Below the pieces are notes generated by a model. The model saw only the letters and a program-made list of their open reading frames with translations. It was not told where the DNA came from and ran no database searches. Source: Papilionanthe hookeriana x Papilionanthe teres (Eukaryota; Streptophyta; Magnoliopsida; Asparagales; Orchidaceae). From it: a DNA stretch of 64,000 nucleotides. Within the stretch, counting starts at the first letter, position 1. Every line of letters begins with the position of its first letter. The DNA is taken from positions 81,037,239 to 81,101,238 of the forward strand of contig CM040430.1 in NCBI GenBank assembly GCA_022702705.1, in the 5' to 3' direction. Below are positions 47,321-59,739 of this stretch, one piece after another. Made by a program: the position numbers and the translations under genes.

Positions 47321-47434
47321 CCAACTATAGCAGTTCTCCCTCTCGATTGCAGATGATAGCGTAGACGCAAAGCGTACCAACGATGTTCATGTTCTTACCG
47401 CTGCTTCGAGGAAGAGAAACCGGGCTGCATGATA

Positions 47435-47517
47435 GAGGAGAGGGGAGAAGAGGAGGACGACTGTCGCCTGTGTTTGGAGGAGGAGAGGGGAGAAGTGAAG
47501 GAGGACGACTGTCGGCC
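47435..47517. repeat. Purine-rich tandem duplication (two copies, period 45)
   Basis: GAGGAGAGGGGAGAAG followed by AGGAGGACGACTGTCG occurs at 47435-47468 and 47480-47517, the second with a 4-base insertion. Confidence 0.7.
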
Positions 47518-47787
47518 AAGGGAATTTCTAAACGAGTATGAATGAGGGGCATGGGAATAAAAAACAGATGAGGAAGCTGGGCCACGAGTCCCTGGGCGCG
47601 TTCAGGCGGTTGCAGTGAAATCCCTGCGGCCACGAAACTGCCTCAAATGGAAGATAAATGTGGCGCAATGCCGCGCAGCAGGAAAACTGCCACCCCAAAC
47701 GCAGCCTAGTCCTGATTTATTTCCAAAATTAAGATGCAACGATGTCTTCAACTTTTATCATGCAATTCATGCTAAAAATAAATTAGA

Positions 47788-47968
47788 GAAATTTACATGC
47801 ATAACACAATTCTTATGCATCGCTTTGATGTTTTATACTATGCATGACAATGTATACTTGACTTTCAAAAAGTAATAATAATATAATTTTTTATGTGATC
47901 TTAAAAATGTGTTATGTAAATATTAAAATTTAGGTGTGGATATGTATATAAAAATTATGTGCTATGCT
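47788..47968. mobile_element. MITE-like element, fourth copy
   Basis: AATTTACATGCATAACACAA at the left and ATAAAAATTATGTGCTATGC at the right form imperfect inverted ends of the family seen at 38147. Confidence 0.45.
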
Positions 47969-48456
47969 AACTATGTTTGAATATTTACTCACATGATAGT
48001 TACATTTTCTAGACTATTAAATATTATTAAGAAAATGCTAAAACCTGGATCCAGTGCACTAGCAAAAATCAAAGTAAAAAACATGAATCAAACGAATCTT
48101 GACACTAAAACAAAATACATAACAGGCCATATAATTGATTTATAAAAAATAATGAGTGGAAAACCATTACATCTAAAATATATCATAGAAATGTTTTATT
48201 ATTTACAAGCATACGCTTTTCTCAAGAAATGTAAAAAGTTTACTTACATGGCTTCAGAAACATCAAGAAACAAACTTCAACAAGGCTTGAGAGCTTCTCA
48301 AATTTGTTACTATATCAATCAGGACCTCAACGGCATAAGTACTATGGATGTGAAAGTAATAATAAAAGCTTAAGACGCTTTATATCTCCTAGATTTCAAT
48401 CATAAGCACCTTGGGAAAAAAGTTGATATGCAGCATTGGCACATTGTTTGATGGTA
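47969..48456. other. 3' flank of the small gene
   Basis: Presumed 3' UTR and downstream DNA of the minus-strand gene ending at 48457. No second gene seen. Confidence 0.45.
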
Positions 48457-48807
48457 TTATTGTCTCTTGAAGGCCTGATATAACAAAAACAAGACAATGT
48501 ATTGTAAAATATCAAATCCATGGAAGGAATTATTAGGAACTGATAGTTTGGACTATGGCCAGTAAAACTCACATCAAAATTTTTTGATGCTTCCTTAATT
48601 TGTTCTGCTACTTCTTGCTTTGTCTGCTCAGCTGCAAAAAATGTAGAAGCACAGCTAGTTAAGCTATTAGTTCATTGATATGTCAATCAGTCTTATTGGG
48701 TCAGGTAAATATAATGTACTTTACTTGCAAAGATGAGAATTGTACCTTTAATGGACAAATCCTGCAATGTTTTTGATGTCTTCACAGCAAATCTTTGAAA
48801 TGATGGA
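48457..48807 (-). CDS. Small plant protein gene, exons 2-4
   Basis: Three minus-strand exons with canonical splice sites and consistent phase. Exon 2 is 48807-48746 (PSFQRFAVKTSKTLQDLSIK), exon 3 is 48631-48573 (EQTKQEVAEQIKEASKNFD) and exon 4 is 48474-48457 (AFKRQ, TAA). The acceptors read TTGTACAG, TTTTGCAG and TATATCAG; the donors AAAG|GTACAA and GAT|GTGAGT. Phases 2, 1 and 0 join exactly, including to the exon-1 copies described below (predicted total about 71 residues). The product would be a short, Lys/Glu-rich helical protein. I think it belongs to a conserved plant family of small proteins with an FQRFAV core, but I know no function. No stop or frameshift is present in these exons. 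Confidence 0.7.
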
Positions 48808-49408
48808 CTGTACAAGGGAGGAAAAGAGAAGAATCATCAAAGATTTGATTAATTTTGTAGTATTTGATATCTGTTGATCAATATCGCAAATGCAGGCACC
48901 TTTTGTGATGTTTGTGTCTTTTTTTTTTCCCCCAAAAAAACATTCGCATATTTGGTGAGTTGTTTCTGTAAATTATGTTTTTGAAAAGAAGTTAACGTGT
49001 TTACAAAATATAGATTTCATTTGACATCAATTTTTTTTTTTTTCGTTTTCTTTTTTTTATTTTTGCCTTTATTTTTCAAAGCATGTTTAGTTAGTATAAT
49101 TATTATACGTTCTTTATTTTTATATTGTTAGAAACAATTCACATTGATTTAAAAATCACCCAAAACACCTAAAAAGTATTTCAAGTGTTCCAAGGATAAC
49201 TACCATAACCGAGAATATTTTAATTCAAATCAAAACAATAACAGAACAAAATAATAAATAATAATAATAAATAATAAACAAAAAATAAAATCGCAAACAG
49301 CCCCAGAATGCTTTCAATTATTTTCAAAAAACCAGTTACAAAATTAAGGAGAAAAATAACAAAAAAAACAGAATAGAAACAAAAGAAATAGAAAACAACT
49401 AAAACTAA
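48808..49408 (-). other. Intron 1, 3' part outside the tandem units
   Basis: Intronic DNA between exon 2 and the first tandem unit. A T-rich stretch (49020-49080) and AT-rich simple sequence (49250-49290). No gene. Confidence 0.5.
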
Positions 49409-50340
49409 GGGCCAAATTGGCATCAATTATATTTTCTGTTTTGTTTTTAGTTTTACTTTTGCATTTGAGAAGACATGTGATTAGTAGAATTTTTTCATTT
49501 TGTTATTTTTCATTTCGATAAACAGATCACGTTGCTTTTAAAAATAATCAGTATTTTAAAATAACCACCACTGCCAAACATTTTTAATCCAAATCAACAT
49601 ATAAAAAAAAATTAAAAAAATAAATTAAAAACAAAAAACAAAAGTGATCCCAAAGAGCATCTAAAAAAAGCAAATTTGCCTAGACGACTGAAGAATCTAA
49701 ACAAAGTAACAAAATTTAAATTTACAAAAGAAAACAATTCAATGAAAATTGTTAGCTTCCATAATAAAGTTGAATTCAATCTGCACAATGTTCAAACAGC
49801 ACCCAAAAACAGAAAATTGATGGGTAATCCATATGTAATCAAAAGGAAACAGGAATGAACACTTCCAGGGAAAAAAAAGTCCAGAATGGACAGCGAGGGG
49901 AACAACTAATATAGCTTCTAGAGCCCTTGATCCTTGGATAATTACCACTCCTGGTCATTAAACAACGCTCAATGAAGCAATTTTAAGTAATTAACATTAA
50001 GTACAACATATTGAAAATTAACAGAAAACATAAAAAATTGTGAAAACCCGGTAGATTCTATCACATCAACAAGATAAAGATTGATTAAAGTATCACGGAT
50101 TTATTATGTAAGAAAGGGCTCCATTTATAGAACAATAGACAAATTCATAATCATCATAAATAGACTTGTCCCAACAATTGGGACTCATAGAAGTAAGAAA
50201 CAAGGAGAATTTAATAAATGATAAACAAAATTAATAAGAAATGCAGAATGAAACACTTGCAAATTTGAATTAGACAAATGCAAGGGGCCAATAATCCAAT
50301 TGAATTGTCTATAAAATATTTGATAATTGCTGAGAAAATC

Positions 50341-50769
50341 ATTACTAGAATATAGAGTTATCATGGGTCTCTATAGACAATATATTAACTTGATTCTATA
50401 GTAAAAAAATAAGGAGAAAGATAATAAAGAAAAGAAATCATCAAGTTGAGATAATCAGGCCATATCCATTTTCAGTCTTTTAATCAATATGAGCAAGTAA
50501 CATGTACAAATATTTATCATTAGTTTGTACGTTTGAAACCATGGAGAAAAAAATCTTCTAGAATATAGAGAGCTATCATGGGTCTTCATAAACAATATAT
50601 TAACTTGATTCTATAGTAAAAAAATAAAGAGAAAGATAATAAAGAAAAGAAGTCATCAAGTTGAGTAATCAGGCCATATCCAATTGTAGTCTTGTTATCA
50701 ATATGGGCAAGTAACATGTACAGATATTTATTAGAAGTTTGTACGTTTGAAACCATGAAGAAAAAAATC
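50341..50769. repeat. 214-bp direct duplication inside unit 1
   Basis: Two adjacent copies (50341-50555 and 50556-50769) each begin with CTAGAATATAGAG and end with GTACGTTTGAAACCATG. Units 2, 3 and 4 have one copy each, so the duplication is private to unit 1. Confidence 0.85.
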
Positions 50770-52066
50770 ACCTAATCTAATCTAGCAATCCACTGAGCCT
50801 AAATAAATCAAGGTCCATAGAGAAACCCACTTGACTAAATAAATAGGAAGAAAACAAGAGCGCAGAACAACTAAGCTTGCACTCACATAAATAGCGGACA
50901 AATAAAAAATGCACATTTCTGACGAGCATAAAGAAGATTCTAGAGAACAAATTCATAAAATTTTATCTTATTAAAAGTAAAATTCAAATAAAAAGCAAAT
51001 AATATCTCCAATGACAAGCCAATAGCTGAACTACAATATGATTAAAAAACGCATAAAAATATAAGTTCTTTGCATGTTAAATGTAACAATTATTTCATTA
51101 TGCAACCATAAAGAAACGAGCATACAAAAAGGCTCTTCAACCAAGATAAAAAAAATATTTGCCTAACGTATGGAATACCTCAAGCTAGATAGAGGAATTA
51201 GTTGAGAAGACAGTTTCTTTATTTTCATTCTTATGGATTAAAAACAGTTTTGTATACAGTGAGAGACAAGATGAAGGGAAAAATCAGATTCTGAGACAAA
51301 TATTTCCCATATGTCTGGGAATGAAAAGTTCATTAGCATAAAACTAAATCACATTCTCAAGTCAACAGTTTTTTCCAGTATCTAGGAAGATTAATAAAGA
51401 ATAAGACACAACACAAAACCTCTAATATGATAAATGAGCACATTAATGTACCCAATCTTCTCTGCTTCTGCAAGTGTGTAACACAAAAACTTGATCCCCT
51501 TTAGTAAAGAATGAAATTGGATTGGACTGAAAATTATCTACTGCAGCTTCAAGGGAATGAACGGAATAACCTGCTAACCAGATTAAGAAGCTATGGAGAA
51601 AAACAATCTACAGATAGAGGCCATAATTTTGCGGCTTTAGAAGGACCAAGAAACTATTAAAAAGAGAGAATTTAATAAATACCCGTGGCGAAATCTTTAA
51701 AGCAATTTTAGGCAACATTCATAATAACGCAAGCGTCGAGGATCAGAGGATGTAAACAAAAGAGAACAAACATATTTTTGTGTGGTTCAAAATCAACTAG
51801 CATTAGCATAAATTTCCAGATTAAGAGTTTGAGAAACCATTAGCTACTATAAGAAATCTATTTCTTACAAGAAAATATTTCTCGCAAAAAATAAATTGAA
51901 TAAATAAAGAGGCAAATAGCAGCATCAAGATTCATCAACTAACAACTAAACTTCAATCCATCAAGCAAGAAACAAGAAAATTTCATCTTTGAATCAAAAT
52001 CACGTTTATAATTGTGAAATCTGAAGGAAAAAAAAAACTATAGAAGTGTGCAAGCAACAAAATTAC

Positions 52067-52148
52067 TTGTTGGCGGGGCCGGGCCTTCAGCGACCAATTA
52101 ATTGACAATGTAGCTAAAGACTCGGCCGAGAAAGTTCCAGCCTGCCAT
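52067..52148 (-). pseudogene. Exon 1 copy 1 (broken)
   Basis: ATG 52148 reads MAGWNFLGRVFSYIVN and then TAA at codon 17, where copies 2 and 3 have AAA. A 5-base insertion near the end shifts the frame as well. The donor GT at the exon end is intact (AACAA|GTAAT). This is the copy nearest to exons 2-4, with an intron of about 3.26 kb. With the internal stop it cannot supply the normal N-terminus. Confidence 0.75.
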
Positions 52149-52230
52149 AGCGGAATATTAGAGTCTCCTAGCCAAGAACAAGATTCAGGATCCGTTTAAT
52201 AAGGCCAAGTTTCCCTATAAAGAAAATGAG

Positions 52231-52275
52231 GGAACCCTAGAAACACTGTTAGAAAAGGAACCCTAGAATAGCTGC
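52231..52275 (-). promoter_or_regulatory. Telo-box-like motifs upstream of exon 1 copy 1
   Basis: Two GGAACCCTAGAA words about 90-120 bases upstream of the start. AACCCTA is the core of plant telo-box elements common near transcription starts of housekeeping genes. Both are conserved in units 2 and 3 (55550-55585, 62085-62115). Confidence 0.4.
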
Positions 52276-52525
52276 GTTGTTTGAGAGAAAGTTAACCAGT
52301 GTGGTTTTATGTGCAAGCAATTGCTGACGCAAATTGATGTGGGCATCAAGGGCTATGCATCTCACCCAATTTTTATATATTTACACATGAGTATTTACAT
52401 ACTAACCATCCAAGATATTGAATGTAATATTTTAATCATTCAAATTTTAAATATAATATATTAAATATTTTTTTCATTACATCCACCCTTCTTTACGCAC
52501 TAGTGAAGGTTTTAAGTTATGTTGC

Positions 52526-52639
52526 ACGGACGGGGACACGGACACGGACACGGACACGGGGACACGGACATGGGACATCTATTAATGAAAATATATGACA
52601 CGGACATTTGTAGTGCACACCATTATAATAAAAATTGTT

Positions 52640-52679
<40 letters not shown>
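52526..52679. repeat. GGACAC minisatellite and (AT)n in unit 1
   Basis: About seven GGACAC/GGGACAC units (52526-52576), then 70 bases of unique sequence, then (AT)n at 52644-52679. The pair recurs in units 2 (55924-56082) and 3 (62375-62500) with different repeat numbers. Confidence 0.85.
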
Positions 52680-52684
<5 letters not shown>

Positions 52685-55387
52685 ATTAAAAAAATAGAAA
52701 AATATAAATCAGAAAATCAGAAATTTAATAGCACTGACTTTTATGTTTGAGATCACTTCCCTATTTTAGTTGATATGATTTTTATATTTTTTATTTTTTA
52801 TTTTTAAAAATAAATTAAATAGTAATTTTAAATAGTTAAAATGTATAAAAATAAGTATAAATTATTTTGTATTACAACAAGATTTAAGTTCTTTTAATCA
52901 ATTATAGATTAAAGGAAACAAAATGATCATTAGCTTCTTGGGCAAAAATTCCTTATTTATTTGCATATATAACACCTAAAATTTCATTTTTCTTCTATGA
53001 CACTCAAATCTTTCATATCACATCTAATATATCATTATTTTCAATTTTAAAAAGTGAAAAACACATTTTCATATATCCGTAGGATGGCATATATCAAAAT
53101 ATTAAAGTTAATATAAAAAAGACAGAGAAACATAATAGAACCAAAAGAAATAGAAAAAAGCTAAAACATGGGGCCAAATTGGCATCAATTAAATTTTCTT
53201 TTTTTTTTAATTTTTATTATTTTTTTATTTTTTTTTTCGCTTTTGCTCCTGAAATCACGTGTGATTGATTCAATTTTTACATGTTCTAATTTTTCATTTT
53301 GAAAAACAAATCGCTACCTCTTAAAATACTCCGACATTTTATAAATAACTTGAATAAAGAAAATGTAGTGCCCCAACTTCCAATGCAGGAAAATAGAAAA
53401 TCAAGAATGGATAGCGAGGGGAACAATTCATATAGCTTCTAGAGCCCTTGATCCAGGGATAATTACCACTCCTGGGCATTAAACAACGCTCAATGAAGCA
53501 GTTTTAAGTAATTAACATTAAGTACAACATATTGCAAACTAACAGAAAGCATAAACTATCACCTCAACAAGGTAAAGGTTTAATAAATTATCACAGATTT
53601 AATATGTAAGAAATGGCTCCTTTTATAGAACTAAAGATGAATTCATAATCATCATCATTAGACCTATCCCAACAATTACAGATTCATAGAAGTAAGAAAC
53701 AAGGCGAATTCAATAAATGAAACAAAATTAACAAGAAATGCAGAATGAACACTTACGAATTAGAATTAGGCAAATTCAAGAGGGCCTAAGCCATACGAAT
53801 TGTCTATAAAATATTTGATCAATGTGGAAAATCATTACTAGAATATAGAGAGCTATCATGGGTCTTTATAAACAATATATAAACTTGATTCTATAGTAAA
53901 AAAAATAAGGAGAAAGATAATAAAGAAAAGAAGTCATAGAGTTGAGATAATCAGGCCATATCCAATTGTAGTCTTGTTATCAATGAGCAAGTAACATGTA
54001 CAGATATTTATTAGAAGTTCGTACATTTGAAACCATTGAGAAAAAAATCACCTAATCTACTCTATCAATCCACTGAACCTAAATAAATCCAGATCCAAGA
54101 GAAAACCCCATTTAATAAATAAATAGGAAGAAAACAGGTGTTGCAAGTTAGACAAATGCACAGAACAACTAACCTTGCACTCACATAAATAGCTGACAAA
54201 TAAAAAATGCACATTTCTGACGAGGATAAAAAAGATTCTAGAGAACACATTCATAAAACTTTATCTTATTAAAAGTAAAATTCAAATAAAAAGCAATAAT
54301 ATCTTCAATGACAAGGCAATAGCTGAATTGCAATATGATTAAAAAATGCATAAAAATATAAGTTCTTTGCATGTTAAATGTAACAATTAATTCATTACGC
54401 ATCTAAAGAAAGGAGCATACAGAAAGGCCCTTCAACCAAGATAAAAAACTTTTGCCTAACGTATGGAATACCTCAAGCTAGATAGAGGAATTAGTTGAGA
54501 AGACGGACTATTTTCATTCTTATGGATTAAAAACAGTTTTGTATACAGTGAGAAAAGATGAAGGGAAAAATCAGATTCTGAGTCGGATCTTTCCTATATA
54601 TCTCTGGGAATGAAAAGTTCATTGGCATAAAACTAAATCACATTCTCAAGTCAACAGTTTTTCCAGTATCAAGGAAAATTAATAAAGAATAAGACACAAC
54701 ACAAAACCTCTAATATGATAAATGAGCACAGTAATGTACCCAATCTTCCCTGCTTCTGCAAGTGTGCAGAAAAAAACTCAATCCCCTTTAGTAGAGAATG
54801 AAATTGGATTGGACTGAGAATTATCTACTGTAACTTCAAGGGAACGAGTTAGCCAAGCACAGAATAACCTGCTAAACAGATTAAGAAGCTTTGGAGAAAA
54901 ACGATCTACAGACAGAGGCCATAATTTTACGGCTTTAGAAGGACCAAGAAACTATTAAAAATACAGAAAATTTATCATAAATACCCGTGGTGAAAAATGT
55001 TAAAGCATATTTAGGTAACCTTCATATTAATGCACGCGTCGAGGATCAGATCAGAGGATGTGGACAAAAGAGAACAGACAAATTTTTGTGTGGAACAGCA
55101 TCAACGAGCACAAGCATAAATTTACATATAAAGATTTTGATACCTCTAGCTACTATAAGAAAACTATTTCTTACAAGAAAATAGTTCTCGTAAAAAATAA
55201 GTTAAATAAATAAAGAGGCAAGTAACATCATCAAGATTCATCAACTAACAACTATACTTCAATCCAACAATCAAGAAACAAGAAAATTTCATCTTTGAAT
55301 CAAAATCAAGTTTATCAATGTTAAATCTGAAAAAAAATAAAAGAAGAAAAAGAAACTTTAGAAGTATGCAAGCAACAAAGAAATTGC

Positions 55388-55463
55388 TCGTTGGCGAGGC
55401 CTTAAATGACCAATTTATTGACAATGTAGCTAATCACTCGGCGAGAAAATTCCAGCCCGCAAT
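55388..55463 (-). pseudogene. Exon 1 copy 2 (broken)
   Basis: The start codon is ATT instead of ATG (AAT at 55461-55463 on +). One base is missing in the GGCCGAG word, which brings TGA into frame, and the splice donor GT has become GC (AACGA|GCAAT). Three independent lesions make this copy clearly dead. Confidence 0.8.
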
Positions 55464-55571
55464 AGCGGAATATTAGAGTCTCCTAGCGAAGAACAAGGTT
55501 GAGGATCTGTTTAATAAGGCCAAGTTTCCCTATAAAGAGAACAAGGGAACCCTAGAAACACTGTGAGAAAA

Positions 55572-55741
55572 GGAACCCTAGAATAGCAGCGTTGCTTGAG
55601 GGAAAGGTAACCGGTGTGGTTTTATGTGCAAGCAATTGCCGACGCAAATTAACGTAGGAACCCTAGAATAGCAGCGTTGCTTGAGGGAAAGGTAACCGGT
55701 GTGGTTTTATGTGCAAGCAATTGCCGGCGCAAATTGATTTA
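55572..55741. repeat. 85-bp tandem duplication upstream of exon 1 copy 2
   Basis: Two adjacent copies starting GGAACCCTAGAATAGCAGCG at 55572 and 55657. They differ at a few sites (GCCGACGC versus GCCGGCGC). Units 1 and 3 have one copy. Confidence 0.85.
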
Positions 55742-56018
55742 GGCATCAAGGGCTATGCATCTCACCCAATTTGTATATATTTACACATGAGTATCTACAT
55801 ACTAACCATCCAAAATATTGAATGTAATATTTTAATCATTCAAATTTTAAATATAATATATTAAATATTTTTTTCATTACATCCACCCTTCTTTACCCAC
55901 TAGTGAAGGTTTTAAGTTAAGTTGCACGGACACGACACGGACACGAGACATCTATTAATGAAAATATATGACACGGACATTTGTAGTGCACACCATTATA
56001 ATAAAAATTATTATTAGT

Positions 56019-56032
<14 letters not shown>

Positions 56033-56082
<50 letters not shown>
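56033..56082. repeat. (AT)n microsatellite in unit 2
   Basis: An uninterrupted AT run of about 50 bases, preceded by (ATT)n. Confidence 0.9.
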
Positions 56083-56085
<3 letters not shown>

Positions 56086-56550
56086 TAAATAAAAATATAG
56101 AAAAATATAAATGAGAAAATCAGAAATTTAATAGCACTGACTTTTATGTTTGAGATCACTTCCCTATTTTAGTTGATATGATTTTTATATATTTTATTTT
56201 TTATTTTTAAAAATAAATTAAATTGAATTTTTAAATAGTTAAAATGTATAAAAGTAAGCATAAATTATTTTGTATTACAACAAGATTTAAGTTCTTTTAA
56301 TCAATTATTCATTAAAGGAAATAAAATGATCATTAGCTTCTTGGGAAAAAATCCTTATTTATTTGCATATATAACACCTAAAATTTCATTTTTCTTCTGT
56401 GACACTCAAATCTTTCATATCACATCTAATATATCATTATTTTCAATTTTAAAAAGTGAAAAACACATTTTCATATATATGTAAAATGGCATATATCTAA
56501 ATATTAATATTAATATAAAAAAGACAGAAACATAATAGAACCAAAAGAAA

Positions 56551-56567
56551 TAGAAAACAACTAAAAC
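56551..56567. repeat. 17-bp target-site duplication of the LINE, left
   Basis: TAGAAAACAACTAAAAC, identical to 59723-59739. The pre-insertion sequence is seen at the same place between units 1/2 and 3/4 in related form. Confidence 0.9.
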
Positions 56568-56600
56568 AACAACAACAACAACAACAAAGCCTTAATCCCA

Positions 56601-57913
56601 CTAAGTGGGGTCGGCTACATGAATCCTTTTTCTCCATTGTGTCCGATTTAGTGTCAAATTTTCGTTCAATTCTAATAAATTAAGATCATTTTTTATGCAA
56701 TAAGCCCAAGTTTTCCTAGGTCTGCCTCTGCCTTTCTTAACATAAGTTGTATTTAAAACATCTACTCTCCTAATCGGATCATCAGGTGGTCGACGTTTAA
56801 TGTGACCAAACCATCTAAGGCGACTCTCTCTAATTTTATCCGTCACTGGTGCAACTCCAACCCTTTTACGGATATATTCATTTCGCATTTTGTCTCTAAG
56901 AGTAAAGCCACTCATCCACCTAATCATTCTCATCTCGGCAACACTTAACTTAACATTATGCTTCTCTTTTAAAGGCCAACATTCAGCACCATAGAGCATT
57001 GAAGGTCTCACCACCATCTTGTAAAATTTTCCTTTCAGTCTAAGCGGTACTTTTCTATCACACAATAGGCCGGACGCATTCCTCCACTTCAACCAACCAA
57101 CCTGAATTCTACTATTCACATCCCCATCTATATCACCATCGCTTTGAACAATGGACCCAAGATATCTAAATCGTTCACACCTTTTAATAATTTGATCACC
57201 CAAAGTTACACTCTTGTCACTAGACCTACTATTACTAAAATTACATTCCATGTATTCGGCTTTAGTTCTACTCAAACGAAGACCTTTAGACTCCAATGTA
57301 GACCTCCATAATTCAAGTTTTTCCTGGACTTTTTCTCTTGTCTTATCCACAAGGAGGATATCATCAGCAAAAAGCATACACCAAGGTACATCCTCTTGTA
57401 AATGCCCGAGTAAGACCATCCATAAATAAAGCAAAAAGATATGGGCTTAAAGCCGATCCTTGATGTAAACCAACGAAATAGTAAAATACTTGGTCAATCC
57501 TCCTTCCGTTCGAACACATGTAACAGCTCTAGCATACATATCTTTAATGACTTGAATATAAGTTATATCAACACCTTTCTTCTCAAGGACTCTCCAAAGA
57601 ACATCTCTAGGAACCTTATCGTAAGCTTTTTCTAAATCAATAAAAATCAAATGTAGATCCTCCTTATTATCTCTATACTTCTCCATCAAACCTCTCAATA
57701 AATGTATAGCTTCCATGGTAGACTGCCTGGCATAAATCCAAATTGATTATGAGAAATCTTCGTAATACGTCTTAACCTATGTTCAATTACCCTCTCCCAT
57801 AATTTTAAAGTATGACACATCAATTTAATTCCTCTATAATTTGCACACTCTTGTGCATCTCCTTTATTCTTAAAAATGGGGACCAAAATGCTCTTTCTCC
57901 ACTCCTCGGGCAT
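56601..57913 (-). pseudogene. LINE reverse transcriptase (RTE clade)
   Basis: Three overlapping frames in order. 57913-57695: MPEEWRKSILVPIFKNKGDA, CANYRGIKLMCHTLKLWERV and HNQFGFMPG. 57716-57447: LIFIDLEKAYDKVPRDVLW, the RT domain A block. 57434-56601: CMLFADDILLVDKTREKVQE, the FADD catalytic block, then FRYLGSIVQSDG, the C-terminal RLRWFGHIKRRPPDDPIRRV and GRGRPRKTW. The last is a 277-codon open frame, the longest in the window. The catalytic Asp pair is present, but frameshifts separate the segments. The enzyme would reverse-transcribe LINE RNA at a nicked target. Confidence 0.9.
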
Positions 57914-58499
57914 CCTTTTAGTTTTTAAAATAATATTAAAAAGTTTAGTAAGCCGGAAACCCCCAAATCACCTAAACATTTCCACACTTCAATTGAGATA
58001 TCATCGAGTCCTACGGACTTGCCTCTTAGTTTTCTTTAAAGCTTCATCAACTTCTTTTTACTAATGCGACGGTAAAAATGAAAAGTTTTATTATTATTAA
58101 CGATATTAAGATCATTAAGGTCAATCGTACTTTCAAGCATCATCATTAAAAAGTTTATCAAAATAACTCACTCACCTTATGTTGAATATCTTTTTCTAAG
58201 AATGACTTTTTGATTTTCAATGCTTTAATACACTTTACTTGAGTTAAATCTTTACTTTTCTTTCTCTTTGTTTATTAGTTTATACATATATTTTTCACCT
58301 TCCTTAGTATCTCAACATGTTATAAAGATCACTAAAAGAAAATTTTTAGCGTCACTCGATTATTCTTTTACACTCCTGCGGTCGTTTTATATTTTTCCAA
58401 GCTTCTACGCTTTTACATTTAAACCAATTTTTATAACATAACTTCTTATATTTTATCTTTTCGTACATTATTATTCCACTACCAACTATTTTTATTTAT

Positions 58500-59400
58500 A
58501 GAAGCTTCTTTCGATTCTCCAAGTACATCTTTAATTTACTTGTTTAATAAGTATTAGTTAATTTTTCCCACATAACATTCACGTCTTCACGAACATCCCA
58601 AATATTTAAATCTTGAATTTTACTCATAAAAATAATTTTATTTGATGTCTTTTAGTGTGCTCCATCTTATTCTACGATGTTGATTCCTAGTATTCTTTAT
58701 TTTACAACTCTTCATCTTAAAATCTGAACTAATAATCGATGTTGGTACTTAATTCGTTCACTTGAATAACCCTACAATCCTTACTAATCTCGACGATCTC
58801 TTCTTCTCATAAGAAAATAATCGATTTGTGTTTTATTGATCCATTCTTATAAGTAATAAGATGTTCATCTCTTTCTTGAATAAAGTATTAGTAATAATCA
58901 AATCATACGCTAAAGAAAATCTAAAATGGTTCTACACTTCTTCATTAATTGCTTCCATAACTGTAGCTACCTATGAATATTTCGAAATCTTCTACCACTC
59001 TACTGAGCATGTCCATTTAAATCTCCTCCAATAAAAATTTTTTCTTCGAGGGTATCAAGTGTATTGAATGTCTTCAAATCATTCAGAATTTATCTTTAGC
59101 ACTTATATCTAAACCAACTTGAGAAGCATATAGACTTATAATATTAAAAATCTTAAGTATCGATAATAATCTTAAGTCTTTATAATTCTATCTCCAACTC
59201 TATTAATTTTTACAACATTATCTTTCAAACTCTTATCTATTATTACACCTACACCATTTCTAGTTCGACTTTTACTAGAATACTATAGTTTAAAACCTAA
59301 GTTATCAATCTCCTTAGCTTTTTCTCCAACCCATTTAGTTTCTTGAATACATAAGATATTTATCCTCCTATGAATCATAATATCAACCAATTCCATTAGT
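58500..59400 (-). pseudogene. LINE AP-endonuclease region (decayed)
   Basis: Minus-strand fragments, including FIGGDLNGH at about 59040-59010 as in the endonuclease of RTE LINEs, with many stops and frameshifts. It should nick target DNA in an active element. The low reading-frame quality contrasts with the well-kept RT C-terminal part. Confidence 0.6.
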
Positions 59401-59722
59401 TTACTATTGAGAGTACGTATATTCCAGGGATCCTATCCTAATACTAAGTATCATGGACTAACTTCTTTACCCGCATCCGTCCGTAATGTGGAACCTCACT
59501 ACTTGACACTACTACCCGAGCGCCGCAGTATGCGGCCCTGCACACTTTCCATCGTATTCGAGCCATACAGTCGCGTCGCTCTGAGGACGCCTAAGCACTT
59601 ACACAATGATCAAAAGGATTCATGTCATGATTTTTTTTTCGACAAGTTTTACGCTGGCTGTCGACTACCTAACGCAACCCTCCACTTTTCACATCCGTGC
59701 TTGGGACCGGCAACGGCAGTGT

Positions 59723-59739
59723 TAGAAAACAACTAAAAC
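59723..59739. repeat. 17-bp target-site duplication of the LINE, right
   Basis: TAGAAAACAACTAAAAC, followed by the start landmark of unit 3 (GGGCCAAATTGG at 59743). Confidence 0.9.

Larger units (their letters stand above)
49409..53170 (-). repeat. Tandem unit 1 (promoter, exon 1, intron 1 segment)
   Basis: 3762 bp from one GGGCCAAATTGGCATCAATT to the next. Landmarks shared with units 2-4 in the same order are GAGGGGAACAA...GCTTCTAGAGCCCTTGATCC, CATTAAACAACGCTCAATGA, CTTGCACTCACATAAATAG, TTCAACCAAGATAAAAAA, an exon-1 copy, CTCACCCAATTT, a GGACAC minisatellite and (AT)n. It is longer than the others through extra AT-rich DNA near 49550-49800 and a 214-bp internal duplication. Confidence 0.9.
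56568..59722 (-). mobile_element. RTE-type LINE, nearly full length, decayed
   Basis: 3155 bp on the minus strand. The 3' end is (TTG)n (AAC repeats at 56568-56586 on +), preceded by the GTAGCCGACCCCACTTAGTG end typical of plant RTE LINEs. A 17-bp duplication flanks it. The 5' part (59400-59722) is GC-richer leader, so truncation is slight or absent. It carries endonuclease and reverse transcriptase pieces described below, all interrupted. Confidence 0.9.

Noticed and set aside
47325..47633. 102-codon Pro/Ser-rich ORF
   Set aside because: The frame is kept open by a purine-rich duplicated tract; no family recognised.
57214..58064. Plus-strand ORFs inside the LINE
   Set aside because: They are shadows of the minus-strand reverse transcriptase frames.
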